DNA of 64,000 nt from Gordionus sp. m RMFG-2023 (taxonomy: Eukaryota; Nematomorpha; Gordioida; Chordodea; Parachordodidae), in the NCBI RefSeq assembly GCF_954871325.1, contig NC_088775.1, positions 57,885,561 to 57,949,560 on the forward strand. The letters are read 5' to 3'. The translations under genes and the position numbers were made by a program. Positions 44,784 through 56,219 of this stretch are shown here, piece after piece; positions within the stretch are counted from its first letter, which is position 1, and the number at the start of each line of letters is the position of its first letter. The notes under the pieces were generated by a model. The model was not told the origin of the DNA, made no database searches, and saw only the letters and a list, made by a program, of their open reading frames with translations.

Positions 44784-44975
44784 TTATTTGATTAAGTTTT
44801 TATTCATATATTCGAGCTCCAATATGCATAATTTACTTGTGCTTGAAGAATTGGAAAATATTTGTAGACATATTTTACATGTTTTCTCAGCATTATCTTT
44901 TTCAAAATATTTGTATAATTCTTCAACATTATGTAAAGAATTTGTTAGATTTTTTTCATTTACATCAATAGTCAT
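44784..44975 (-). pseudogene. BED-type zinc finger remnant of hAT-D transposase
   Basis: This 63-codon frame contains AEKTCKICLQIFSNSSSTSK, the first half of a BED finger (C-x2-C then a Ser/Thr-rich loop). The HxxxH half is degraded. BED fingers bind the ends of hAT elements. It stands upstream, in minus orientation, of the dimerisation remnant at 44330-44545. Confidence 0.6.
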
Positions 44976-45406
44976 TCTTTCACCCCCTAAAGAGTGTGGT
45001 GATTTAATATTTTCATCAACTTATATGATTTCAATTTCAATTTCCATTTCTAAAAATAAAAATTAATATTACCTACCCTACTAAATTAAATTACTTGACG
45101 ACGAATGAATTGGATTGAATGAAACGGAAGAATATAAAAATTAAAAGATAATGAGATATTATAAAGTGTTAGGCTTTAAATAATCATGTTTTATGTGTTC
45201 ATGTACATGCACAGTAACTAAAAAGCAATTTATAGTAGAGTAAACTTTTATCTTCTTTAGTATAGTAAACTTTTATCTTCTTTAATCGGTCTTCAGTCTG
45301 ACCGGACCGGATCATCGGACCGTGTTGTCGAACCGGACCGTCCCGTGGGACCCAAGAGTCTGATGAGATCGCCTTGGACCGGACCATTGCAAACATTAAT
45401 AATATA

Positions 45407-46770
45407 TCTTCATTTTTTACAAAAATTTTAGTAGACATCACTAAACGCTTCTTTTAATTTAGAAAAAAAAATCGGTCTGGTATGCCGTTAGCTTCATTCA
45501 TAGAATCAATAGAAATTATTAGTAAAGTGTATAAATATTTTTCTAAAAAGGCGTCCTTGTATAAAATAACATGTTAATCAGTTTTTAATGGTTTTTTAAA
45601 CCTATTTGATATAATTTATAAGGATTATTCATCTTCTAGGTGGAAATAATAAATAATATAGTTTTTAATCATTAAAGGTAATTCGCCCATTCCATGTCAA
45701 ATCGACCATAATTCGACTGACCTCTTGTTAAAAATTGATAATATTATTTAAATCGGTAAAAAAACGAGAAAGTCGTTTATTATAGCTTGTTAGGACACCT
45801 GGATCCGATTCAGGGCCTCAAAGATGCGAAAAATGGTGATTTCGCCTGTAGAATTTTTAAATTACTTATATCTCAAAAACTATTTAAAGCAAAAATAAAA
45901 TAAATACATCATTGTAGGCACAAAAATCTATCGGAAAATAAAATGTCGCCAATTTGAGGTTTTACCTTTCGGTTTACATCTTTACGTGTGTATTTAAAGA
46001 ATTATGGGAGGGTTTTCAAAAAAAATTTTCTGCCTTTTATTTAGACACCTTTTATAAATAATGCCTTCAACGCTAAACAATGGCTGAAATGGGGGTCTTT
46101 AAAAGTCGAATAAATTGGGCATTTGGCAAAATGCTCTCCATTTAATTTTGGATATAATTGAGCTAGAAGCGTCATTTAAATTTCTTTATAAAGTCTACTG
46201 GTAGGCCTTGTTATATAATGTTAAATTTTGTTTAAAAAATTTACTGTCTTTATAATGCCTGGTAAAAACTATTTTATATCGATAAAGTTTAAAGGAGAAA
46301 AGTGCCAATTGCAGAAAAGACTCATTTTATGCAATAATTCCATGATAAAATGACCATCATAGCGCGATTTTCGGATGACTATTTTAAAATAGATGAAATT
46401 TGGCATGAAGGTTACTCATAATATTTTTGATCTTAAGTAACATTATATATATCATTCTGTAGCCTTAAAATTCTCTTTAAGAAAATACAAAAATTATTTA
46501 AAAAATATCTTCAATGTCGTTGTATTTCCGGTAAAACAAAAAAAAATGTTGAAAATTGCCCCGTTTAAAACAATTAAATTCATGAAATATGTTTATTACT
46601 AATATATTTAAAAAGAGAAAATAAGAATTTAATGTATTTATAAAGGGCGCTATTTTTAAAGATAACTTATGTGTTTTATAAATAAACATGCATTTTATAT
46701 TATAAATAACAATTAATATTTCTCTAAAATTATTGTATACACTAGAAATTATTTAACTAATAATAGTGTT
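45407..46770. other. Non-coding AT-rich stretch before the piggyBac remnant
   Basis: I see no open gene. It may contain the decayed 5' part of the piggyBac element. A TTAA followed by AGGTAATTCGCCCATTCC near 45673 could be its left end, but I found no matching right end. Confidence 0.35.
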
Positions 46771-46779
46771 ATTTCTATT

Positions 46780-47968
46780 CCAATACCGAATACAATGACC
46801 CAATTACAATTTCGAAATGTAAAATATAATTCATTTGGCAGACAATACTAAAATAGATTACATGATAGATATAAAGTAAGGCCTTATATTAATATATTGA
46901 ATAATAAATGTCAACAATTCGGCAAACATCATTTATCAATTGATAAACAGATGATACACCGAGGAAGACATTCTTGCAAAATGTTCAATAAAGGAAAACT
47001 AATTAGATTCGGAATTTTGGTATTTGGCATTTCCCAATTATGTATTATCATTTGATATATATCAAGGAAAAGCGATAATGAATATGGATTATGGAAATGT
47101 AATTATAAAATAATAACGACATTACAAAAACCAAATTATCATAAAATATATTTTGATAATTTTTTTACGTCATTTAAACTTTTGTCATACTTTAAATAAC
47201 GGGATATTTTACAATTGGAACTGTGAGAAATAATAGAATAAAGCATTGCCCAGCTGGATCATTCCACTGCCAAATATGATCACTGCTTATAATAAATAAG
47301 CACATGGGTGGAGTCAAAATGTGTGATAATCTCATATCTACATATAGAATAAAGATAAGAGGGGAAAAATGGTGGTGATCAATATTCACCAATTTTATAG
47401 ATCTAGATGTTAGCTTACATTTTTTATGCATATTTTATTTGATAAAGTGATTTATTAACAGATATATTAATTTCGAAATAGTGGATTGATTATCTATTAC
47501 AACATTTTATCACTCGAAAACTTTTAATATTTGAATTTAATTTGAAATGAATAAAAGTTGCATAGTAAATTATTCAAAGGATATCTCATCAGCGGCTATA
47601 CTCTTAAATTTAGAATAAAATATCCACTGTTTCTCTGATGGTTTTCTTATCTTTTTTTACAATTACAAAAGTATCTTTGGTTAATTCGTAGAAAATCTGT
47701 AAATTCGTGAATCGAGATGAGAAGAAGAGTTTGCTTGCATTTAGATGAAAAGTTATACCTCTTTCGAACACCGTTAAATTGAAAAAAATAAGTACAGGGC
47801 ATGCAAGCCAGTTTGCATTACAGAGTGAATACCATACTGATTCATCTGAACATTATTTATCCAAGATTATAGATGGGAAAAGACGTAGATATTTCCATAC
47901 TCAAGATATATGTGCCAAACATGTCAAATCGCACTTCATATTAAATGTTTCAAGGATTTTTATAATTA
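46780..47968 (+). pseudogene. piggyBac-type transposase remnant
   Basis: Reading across frames, the plus strand gives the piggyBac core in order: DRYKVRPYINILNNKCQQF, HHLSIDKQMIHRGRHS (first catalytic Asp), PNYHKIYFDNFFTSF (second Asp), GGVKMCDNLISTY with KIRGEKWWWSIFTNFID (third Asp and the WWW block), and a Cys-rich end CQTCQIALHIKCFKDFY. All three catalytic aspartates can be seen, but stops and frame changes interrupt the coding sequence, so it is not functional. The N-terminal 200 residues are missing or unrecognisable. Confidence 0.82.
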
Positions 47969-48406
47969 AACATTTTCTCGTTTTTATTATAAATTACAAA
48001 AAAAGAATAAAGATTTTATAATTATTATCTTTTTTAAACCTCTTAATGGTTAATGGCTCAGGTAAGCATCTGGTTATCTATTTCGGATTATTTTTTTTGG
48101 CAGATTTTTTTAGAATAGTTTGGGCATTAATCAATATAATTTGGAAAGATTGAGCATTTATCCACAAGAAAAATCTTGAACATCAAAGGGTGTTCTTTTG
48201 TTGAAGGAATACATCCATTATCTTAGTTGAACTTTGATACAATTTGATTATCTAAAGTTTAAAAAAAGTATCTTGTATCTTAGATAATTTTTTAAAATAT
48301 CTTATTGAAATATTTGATAAGTATCTAGTTTCTTATATTCAAAATTTTTCTGGATACAATTTTCTGAAAATTTACCTAACCCTGAAGAATAAATAGTATT
48401 TGTTAA

Positions 48407-48601
48407 ACGGCTCGATGCCAGTTTTAAAAACGACTAACTTAATATTTCACCTAGAAAAATATTTCCTAAACTTCGTCATTTCGATAATAGATGTCCAAAT
48501 CTTTGTGCCATCTATGACAAAATTTTTTTAGACTTGCATAATATTTTTTGGAAAAAATATTGAGTTAGCCGTTTTAAAAAATCGGCTCAAATCGAGCCGT
48601 T
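48407..48601. mobile_element. piggyBac-like MITE, TTAA-flanked
   Basis: TTAA lies at 48403-48406 and 48602-48605. The inverted ends are about 45 bp long: ACGGCTCGATGCCAG and AACGACTAACTTAATATTT on the left, and reverse-complemented AACGGCTCGATTTGAGCC and AACGGCTAACTCAATATTT on the right. It is 195 bp long and non-coding. The TTAA duplication suggests movement by a piggyBac transposase. Confidence 0.8.
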
Positions 48602-48959
48602 TTAACACTACCGAAGAAATTATATAAAAAAATTCAGATTGCATAGGAATCTTTCTCATTAATATTCGCTTATAAAACCAAAAAAGTATAGATCCCATAT
48701 TCAAACTTTTCCCTTTGCACAATTTTATTTAAATATCTTACTTAACTAGTTTGCATACTATTAATTTTCATCGAATTAATTATTTAAATTAGTATTACAT
48801 TTCATATTGGACCAGATGTTATAAGATTTATAGCCTTTACATTATAGAGAAAAAAATATCCTACAATATTATATTAGCTTCTCTCTATTCTAGTATCGTA
48901 TCTACTTCGACATAATGTTTTTATCTTATTTCTTAAATGCTAAAATAATTAAATTATTC

Positions 48960-48967
48960 TATATAAA
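48960..48967 (+). promoter_or_regulatory. TATA-like box before the candidate exon
   Basis: The sequence TATATAAA lies about 90 bp upstream of the ATG at 49056. In a genome this AT-rich such motifs are common by chance. Confidence 0.25.
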
Positions 48968-49055
48968 TTTTATCTCTACTGTATTTTAGAGCAATTTCCG
49001 AACGATTTCTTATTCCTTAAAAATCAATAAAAATTTCTTATTTTTAAATTGATAG

Positions 49056-49333
49056 ATGGACAACTCTGCAACAATTCATCCATCCACCGGACTTCATTCA
49101 ACTGTTGAAAATCTTTCCTTTTGGTCGGATCTACGTGTCGCGAACTCAAACTCTTTTCAGCATTCATTCATCGCCTCTGCGACCGTCGCTGCTCCTTATT
49201 GGCTTCTCCCGCCATGTTACGTGTCTCCTATTTTTAGGGATATTTTATCGGCTTCTGCTGCCATTTTTAATTATGGATACAGTCCCATGCACAACTTCAA
49301 TACTTTACACTTCCCGTCATCACCCTTATTTAA
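49056..49333 (+). CDS. Candidate first coding exon of an unrecognised gene
   Basis: This is an open frame of 93 codons with balanced amino acid use (Ser, Ala, Pro, His, Phe), unlike the Lys/Asn/Ile-rich chance frames around it, and with higher GC. It starts with MDNSATIHPSTGLHSTVENL and holds AAPYWLLPPCYVSPIFRDIL in the middle. A possible donor AA|GTAAAG at 49334 ends it in phase 2. I recognise no domain. The composition is like the N-terminal part of an animal transcription factor, but that is only an impression. No further exon was found, because the hAT-A copy begins 380 bp downstream. Confidence 0.35.
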
Positions 49334-50102
49334 GTAAAGATTTCCTAATTATTTCTATTTTTTTCGCTAGACGAAATTCTCTTAATATCTTGAGTATATC
49401 TATTATCTTGCATTAGTTGGCGCGAATTCGCACAAAATATGATATAAATATAATAATTTTACATTTATTTTTATATACTTCGTCGCGAATTCGCGGTAAC
49501 TTTGCAGGGTGAGACCTCCAAAACGAATCAGAACCGTTCATGAAGAATTGTTATTTGTATACAAATCAAAAAATTTAATATTTTCTATTCGTTAGGCGGA
49601 TAACAACGAATTAAAAATCGCTAAAATTGCCTTATCTATATCTAAAATTTTGATCATCTATCTTGAATGTCGAAATCTTGTCGACAGCGAGCAAATAATA
49701 AATATTAATTAGTGCGTAAAATAACGTCAAAAAAAGTAATGTCTTACTAACGACGTTACCTTTTTTTAAAAAAAGGAACAGCATTCGTTACATTTTTCTC
49801 TAGATAACCCGTTTCTTTTTTTGATTAACCGTATGGTAACGCCAACATTATTCTTTGAATTTTTTCTTTAAAAAAACCGAAGGTATGTTAATTTTTATTT
49901 TATTTTATAAAAATATTATGTCAATTGTTCATATTTATTAAGATTAAGATGATTTAAACTGCCCTGGACCCATGAAACAATTTTTTAAACCAATAAAGAA
50001 AATTAAGGGTACAAATATACACGTTGTAAGTATAAATTGTGTCCCAACTTAAATATCTCAATTTCAATTGTTGAATAAACATGGGCAGTCTTTAAGTAAG
50101 GG

Positions 50103-51676
50103 TTCTGTGCGAATGAAGCAGATTACCCCCCTGAAAAGTACCCCCTTGAAAAGTACCCCCCCTTTCGAAAAAATGATAATTATTTTATGACACCCATAAA
50201 TTTCAAAAATAATTTTTATTGCATCAATTTTTAATATATAATATAAATAAAATGCAAAAAATATATACTTTATAAATATTATTTTTATATTAATAATTTA
50301 GATAAATTAGGGGAAGAGAAAGCGAAAGAATTTATAATTTCATCAATATTTAATTGTTTAAATAAATTTTTCTCTAATGATAATATGGTTAAATTATTGA
50401 GAAATGAATCTTTCATGGTACTACGAAGTCTTGTTTTAATTAATTTAATTTTACTCATGACTCTTTCGGCAGTACATGAGGTTGTAGGAATGGTTAATAA
50501 ATATTTATATAAAATTCTTAAATTAGGGAAAGCAGAAAAATTTAAAAGTAGACGATAAGGAAAAATAATTGAATAGTTTTTCCAATCTGAATCGTAAGTC
50601 CCTGAATTTTCATCATCATCAGAAGAAGCTAAATAATGTATTGGTAAAAATATTTTAAATAAATAAATTTACAATTCTCAGAATCTGATAAATCTTTAGA
50701 TTCTTGAACCTCTAGGTCATGAGTAATAATTACATTCCCCATTTTGGCCATCTTTTCTAAACTTCAACATTTCTTCGAAAATTTGATTGTAAAATTCACA
50801 GATATCCTCGATATCTTCTTTAATAATTGTATTTTCTGCCATTCCCTTTGGCGTAAAAAATGATGTTTGATGTAAAAATTTCATCGAATCAATTATTAAA
50901 TCTTTCGTTAAACTGCATATGTTGTATTCATTAAAATTTAATAAAGCTAAATTAATATTTATTAAAAGTAGAAAGATAATAGGAATTTCTTGTTCTACTT
51001 TATCAAATCTCTGCTCTGTGTCTGCCTATAAAAAAATATAGCAGAGATAAAAAATAAGAGTAATTAAATGACCTCTGGTTCACTAATTTTATGATCATTA
51101 TCAGAATCATCAGATATTATATTTTCTTCTAACACATTTTCTTTATTATTAGGACACTTTTAAAAGATAATTATATTAATTAAAAATATTTATTATACCA
51201 ACAGCATTGAATTCCCAACGATTTAATACCCTTTATAATAAGATAAGTATAAATAATTAAATATTTAATAAAAAAATTACTTTGCTATTTGTTCAATTTT
51301 AAGTAACATTCTTAAAAGCTACTATTTCAAAGTTTTTCTTTATATCGTTAAAATTAAGCCCACCATGTCTTTTTCTAATGTGATCTATCCATTTATCATC
51401 TCTTATATTATGCGATTTGCAATTTGGAAAAATAATTTATGACAAGAAATCTCGGATAACAACCTAATTTACTAAACATCGACCAAAAAAATATTAAGTT
51501 GGAGGAGGGGGGGGGGTGTCTTATTATTACATTTATAAACCAGAAATCACATGATCATGATGGATGTAACAAAACAGTAAAAGAATTAAATAATAAAGAA
51601 AATTTAAAAAAAAAATTTAAAAATTTACTGAACTAGTTGCTTCGGACCCCCCCCCCCACCATTGTAGGGGCCACTG
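50103..51676 (-). mobile_element. hAT family B element, best copy, with 8-bp target duplication
   Basis: The exact duplication AGTAAGGG lies at 50095-50102 and 51677-51684. On the minus strand it starts CAGTGGCCCCTACAATGG with a long G run, and the other end is degraded. A zinc finger/TTF-type remnant (KSHNIRDDKWIDHIRKRHGG) lies near 51350-51430 and the transposase C-terminus at 50290-50640. At 1574 bp it is internally deleted relative to an autonomous hAT. It inserted into hAT-A copy 2. Confidence 0.88.
50290..50640 (-). pseudogene. hAT-B transposase C-terminal domain
   Basis: The minus-strand frame runs openly for over 100 codons. It includes FPNLRILYKYLLTIPTTSCT, AERVMSKIKLIKTRLRST and NNLTILSLEKNLFKQLNIDE, ending FAFSSPNLS. 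This is the dimerisation domain of the ZMYM/TTF-type hAT transposases (usual form SxASAERSFSKLKLIKxxLRSTM). It is well kept compared with the rest of the element. Confidence 0.82.
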
Positions 51677-52313
51677 AGTAAGGGAGAAATGGGTATATGA
51701 TTAAACCGGTATAACAAGATGGACTCTTTTTTATAAATCCTTGAAATGAATACTTAGTCTTTTAAGGAGATTGACCAAAATTTGACGAATCTTATAATAA
51801 ATCCGTACATAGATTTATCCGTACATAGAGATAATGACAAGTTGTTCATAGATGAATATTGTATGGTTAGTGTTATTAAAAAAATATGATATGTATATAT
51901 GATTTTATAGGTTATGGAACCTGTTGCTACGGCTCTCTCGATTTATAGCATTAGGGATATCATAATATTAAAACTTAAAACAATGGCTTTAAATAATTTG
52001 AATTTTGTAATGCAATCCTGCAAGACATAGATAAAAGATATATAGTTGAAATATTGTTTACAATTTATATTTTGATTATATTTGTTTTCAATGGATTCAA
52101 ATACATAAAGATGAATATATACTATCAGCAATAATTCACCCACTATTTTTGGATTGGCCCTGGATAAAATTGGAGGTCAACCGAGGTAGAAAACTTGAAT
52201 TTATTTCCAGTTTGGGATCTTCACAAAGAAAAGGCAAATTGATTCCTTAAAAAAACAACACACATGCCAGATTATTTTCTGATAAAGATAAAAATAATTC
52301 AATGAAGATCTGA

Positions 52314-52517
52314 ATGACGATTCTTTTGAGCTTTTTTCAGGATAAAGTTTGTTCTTTCATTTTTGATAAATTCCCCCAATTAAAATTTTTACTTGTTAAA
52401 TATAAAACAACCCTCCCATCCTCTGCGCTAGTTGAACGTGTGCTTAGCACGGTGAAAACTGTGTTGAGCACTAGCATTCTTGTTTATCTGATCAAAATTT
52501 TGAAAATTAATGGTTAA
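52314..52517 (+). pseudogene. hAT-A transposase C-terminal remnant
   Basis: This 67-codon frame contains FPQLKFLLVKYKTTLPSSA followed by LVERVLSTVKTVLST, the hAT dimerisation signature (usual form LPSSAPVERLFSTGGLVL) with changes in the GG region. It lies just before the right terminus of the element, as expected. The rest of the transposase is decayed. Confidence 0.8.
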
Positions 52518-52739
52518 AGATACAAATTATTATAAAAATATCGTATCTTAAAAAATATATATTATTTTTGTATAAAATATTTTTTCAAGTAACATGTAGC
52601 GTGTTACTCTTTTGAATAGCCATTATCGCCTATTCCTTTATTCACCAGGTAACGAGTAACGGTAACAGGTTCCTTTTTCCAGACGAAGAATAACGCATTT
52701 CTTTTTCGAAGTAATATTTACAGCATTACTAAAAATAAA

Positions 52740-53590
52740 ATAAATATAATTTTAAGCAAAATGTTTTTTAAACTATCTTTTTTGACCCATAAGTAATAGT
52801 CTATATTTTTCAATTATTTTATGTTTTCTTTCTTGTTTCTTAAAAAGTATTTCCTTATTATATCAAATAAACGATTCAGTGCAGTAGATTTAAAAGAAGT
52901 AAGGTAATTATCACACATTAATGGAAAAAAAATATGGCTGCCCAAATTATATATAATTTTTTTTAAATTGAGTTTAACACGAAAAATAATTCTAAATATA
53001 CTATAGATTATAGAATCGAATATTTACGAATTAATAATATTGAATTATTTGGCTATTCATATCCTTGAATTTCGAATTGAATAAGAATAATTACTAAAAA
53101 TGAAATGCAACTTTTGATATTCAGCTCAGCATCTTTTATCATTACTCCCATTTATTTGTAAATCATTTTTTGCAACACTAAAAAATTATTCTACCGTGAC
53201 ATTTGACGGAAGAGTGGTGTTATATTGTGTGAATAACAACTTTACTGTGATAATCTTTAATATTGAAGACCCGACACTCGTGTAAAAAAAATTATGCAAA
53301 ATTTATATCAATATTTATATCCTCTAAGGTGGTGCTGAAAAAATTCTGATATTATTATTTGATTATTTTCCACACATGATCTGTTTACAATCAGTTGAAA
53401 ACTTTAATAGATCAACTAGATTTGAAATTTACCATGTTGTTATCAATTGCGTAAAATAAAATTTTGCCTGGTTTGTTTTTGGAATGAAATAAAGAAATGT
53501 TAAACTGTTGGCTAAATATATTGCTAAGCTGTTCATGGCAACTGACTTGGATTAGGGTTAATCTAGTTATAAAATTAGACAATGAAAATA
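52740..53590. other. Non-coding stretch
   Basis: I see no gene. A short CGAATATTTACGAATTAATA and TTCGAATTGAATAAG stretch near 53010-53090 recalls the ends of the ATTCG-rich elements and may be a small remnant of that family. Confidence 0.4.
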
Positions 53591-53594
53591 CTTA

Positions 53595-54090
53595 ATTTAT
53601 TAGACAATAAACCTATTACATTCGATAAAATCTAAAAGAGACTTAGAGCTGTTGAGAAGCTAATTAGTTTCTTTTAATTTTTACCGAACTATGCAGTTCA
53701 GGCTAAGATACAAGCTCGTGGACCGCGTTAGAAGTGAGCTTAGATAATGCAAATAAGATAAGGGCCAGTATTTATAGTAGATGATGAGAATAATAATTTT
53801 ATTACACCAAACCCACTACATTCTGTAAAACTAAAAAATTTGGGCTGCACAGCCAGTAAGTTTTTTTTAGTTTTTACCTAACTACGCAGTCAGGTTAAGA
53901 CCTGATATCAAATTCATGAACCGCTTTAGTGATTAGTTTAGGACTATGCAATAAATATAAGGGTAATATTTATATTAGATAATGAGAAATATTAATTTTA
54001 TTAGAGACTAAACCAAATATATTCGGTAAAATCTAACAGATACTTTAAGCTATGTAGAATATATGAATAACTTTTTTTAATTCCCCTTTC
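53595..54090. repeat. Tandem repeat of about 200 bp, 2.5 copies
   Basis: Units starting with a TTATTAGACAATAAACC-like motif begin near 53598, 53797 and 53998. Each contains an ATTCGGTAAAATCTAA-like block, and two contain a TTTTTACCTAACTACGCAGT-like block and a GGGTAATATTTATATTAGAT-like block. Copies are about 75-80 per cent similar by eye. They are non-coding. Confidence 0.7.
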
Positions 54091-54309
54091 TAAGCGTCCG
54101 GGGTAATTATATCTGGGATTCAGGTAGTTCCTTTATTCAAAATAAGCCTCTTACCTTTCTTTTGTACTTGTGAGTTTTCAACAACGGCTTCAATAAAATA
54201 AAAGAATGAACTATGCCACCATTTTTTCTACTCTTTCTATTTATTTGGCACTTTATATTGATTAAAAAAATCAACATTACCCATATTATTATTATTATAA
54301 TAGGTGTTC

Positions 54310-55200
54310 AATTAGGCCAGAACTTTCATTGCTACCCCTCTCCCCATCTTGTTCATCCTGTACATAGAAATTATGTCATCAAACTCATGATAGTTTGATA
54401 ATAAATGTACAGATCTATTATCTATCATTTTCAGACATACTATATTATCATTACTAACTTTGAAATCTGCATCACCCTTAATAATTATTTTATCTTCGGA
54501 AAAATTTTCTGTGTTTGATTGTTCCACATAAATAATTTCTAAATAACTATCATCAAAATATAATTAAATAATTTGTGAAATTTGTCTTCCATTCCTCCAA
54601 TCATATCCCTAATAACTCATCTTCCCAGGTATTTTTCAATCATGCCATCTTTTTTCCCTATGTATATTCGAGATTTCCTTGCATACTATTTTAGCAAATA
54701 ATTATACTAACAATATTAATTAATATTTAGTCTTCTCAGCTATAACTCATGTATTGTAACATCTATTTATAAGATTTTTAGGAGATATTTATTGAACTTC
54801 GTCCTATGACAATACTATCACTATGTATAATAGTTATGAATACCTTTGAACTTGATCATAGACTCATCTATTGATAAATTTCTCTAAGGGAATTTTCTTT
54901 GAATTTTAAATATATCTTATTTTAAAAGGTTAGATTTTATACAATCTGTCATATCCTATATCCTTTTTGATTTGCAAAACATCTTTACAATGTATTGATA
55001 AAAGCCAACTAAATCTTTTGCATGACATTAGCTTTGATATATATTGCACTTGGATTTCTGGCTTAGATTTCTGTATGAAGGATTTAATTTTCACAAACAT
55101 GTTCATGATTAAAAAATCTATTTTCAGAAGCATTTGTTGGACTTGTAAATATTTTCTCATTCTATACAGCATAAAGATTTGTTTGCTCAACTATAAATCT
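54310..55200 (-). pseudogene. piggyBac-type transposase remnant, minus strand
   Basis: The minus strand gives, in order: KLMSCKRFSWLLSIHCKDV, YDRLYKI, IPLEKF with LSIDESMIKFKGIHNYY (first catalytic Asp), FDDSYLEIIYVEQ, then DADFKVSNDNIVCLKMIDNR and SVHLLSNYHEFDDI. These are recognisable blocks of the PGBD2/3/4-like branch, and the order is that of the family. Several stops and frame changes are present, and the part between the first Asp and the end is reduced. The sequence is too different from the remnant at 46780 to be the same family. Confidence 0.75.
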
Positions 55201-55269
55201 TTGGTTTAAAATTTTGAATATATATCATATGAATCAACACATTCAATATTTGGTATTTTTTACACCACA

Positions 55270-56084
55270 CTCTTTTAAAGTTTAATATAAATGTGAAATA
55301 AACAGGATAATATATTTTTGAAGTTTTAAAACGGTTTAAAATAATTGAATTGAATAAATATTCCGTAGGGAAATCTTATGTTAAAATATGAATAAAATCA
55401 TATATAAAATTTTTTATATCTAAAAAATTTAGTTTTTATAAAATATATAAATTTATAATAGTTTAAATTATGCTTAACTATTAAATTATAAAACCCTTGA
55501 TAAAAACTTTAGCGAAATTTCATAATCACAATAAATTCTAAAAGATATTTTATTAACTATTTTATATATATGTCTATAATAAATAATATATAATTATTAT
55601 AATAATCATAATTTAATACAACAATCTAAAATAAATTATTAACAGTAACTTATTGTTATATTATATTATATAAAATAATAAATATTACAATCATGTATCT
55701 CTTTAAGGAACTTGAAGATTTTGAAACTGATATTATACTTTTTGTACTCATTTTACATTTGGTAAGGATAGAGTTAATATATTAAATATATGTTGTTACT
55801 GTAAAGTTTTTATTTAGGCTATGGTAATGTTGATTCATCTGATTATAAATTTTCAGAATTAGGTGATTATGATGAAATAACAACATCCATGCTTGCGCTA
55901 ATCTATAAAATATAAATAATAATACTCAAATTAGTTATTATATAGCGTAAAAATAATGGCTGGTTAAAATTCAAATGGGATAAAAAAACAGCGGATTAAA
56001 AAATAACCCTTTTTCTTAAAAAATTATTATATAAAATTAATTTATTTTATTTTTAAATTAATAAAAATAAGAAGATTTTCTAAA
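55270..56084. other. Non-coding AT-rich stretch
   Basis: I see no convincing gene or repeat boundary. It may include the body of the hAT-like element whose terminus lies at 56085-56215. Confidence 0.5.
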
Positions 56085-56215
56085 ATTGAACGAATGTGAA
56101 AAACGAACGCGTTCTTCAAAAAAAAGGAACGCGTTCACCTTCAAAGTTCGTCAAAAATAAAAGGAACGTCGTTCATCATTTTTTCAAATGAACGTGTTCG
56201 TTTACAACATTATCT
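56085..56215. mobile_element. hAT-like terminal region with repeated GAACG motifs
   Basis: Several AACGAACGCGTTC, GGAACGCGTTC, GGAACGTCGTTC and GAACGTGTTCGTT motifs lie close together and end in TTTACAACATTATCTA. This arrangement is analogous to the GTAACG-type ends of hAT-A (TTTACAGCATTACTA) but with another motif. The opposite end was not found. Confidence 0.45.
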
Positions 56216-56219
56216 AAAT

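Larger units (their letters stand above)
43981..45398 (-). mobile_element. hAT family D element with perfect 8-bp target duplication
   Basis: The duplication ATAATATA lies at 43973-43980 and 45399-45406. The termini are TAGTGTTTGCAACGGTC on the left and, reverse-complemented, TAATGTTTGCAATGGTC on the right, followed inward by GGTCCGGTCC-type GC-rich repeats on both sides. The minus strand carries a BED-type zinc finger remnant and a dimerisation remnant. At 1418 bp it is shorter than an autonomous hAT, and the transposase is broken, so it is inactive. Confidence 0.92.
49710..52731 (+). mobile_element. hAT family A element, copy 2, split by a hAT-B element
   Basis: The left part (49710-50102) is the reverse complement of 41311-41828 in copy 1, sharing for instance AATTGTGTCCCA. 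The right part (51685-52731) contains the transposase end and the terminus TTTACAGCATTACTA. Both ends have GTAACG-type subterminal motifs. A hAT-B element with its own duplication sits at 50103-51676. No clean outer target duplication was found, so the exact limits are approximate. Confidence 0.8.

Noticed and set aside
49240-49262. Engrailed-homology repressor motif in the candidate exon (SPIFRDIL)
   Set aside because: The phenylalanine and isoleucine positions do not fit FxIxxIL, so no homeobox link is claimed.
49105-49416. Overlapping 103-codon frame in another phase of the candidate exon
   Set aside because: Composition is less protein-like than the 49056 frame, and it is probably its shadow.
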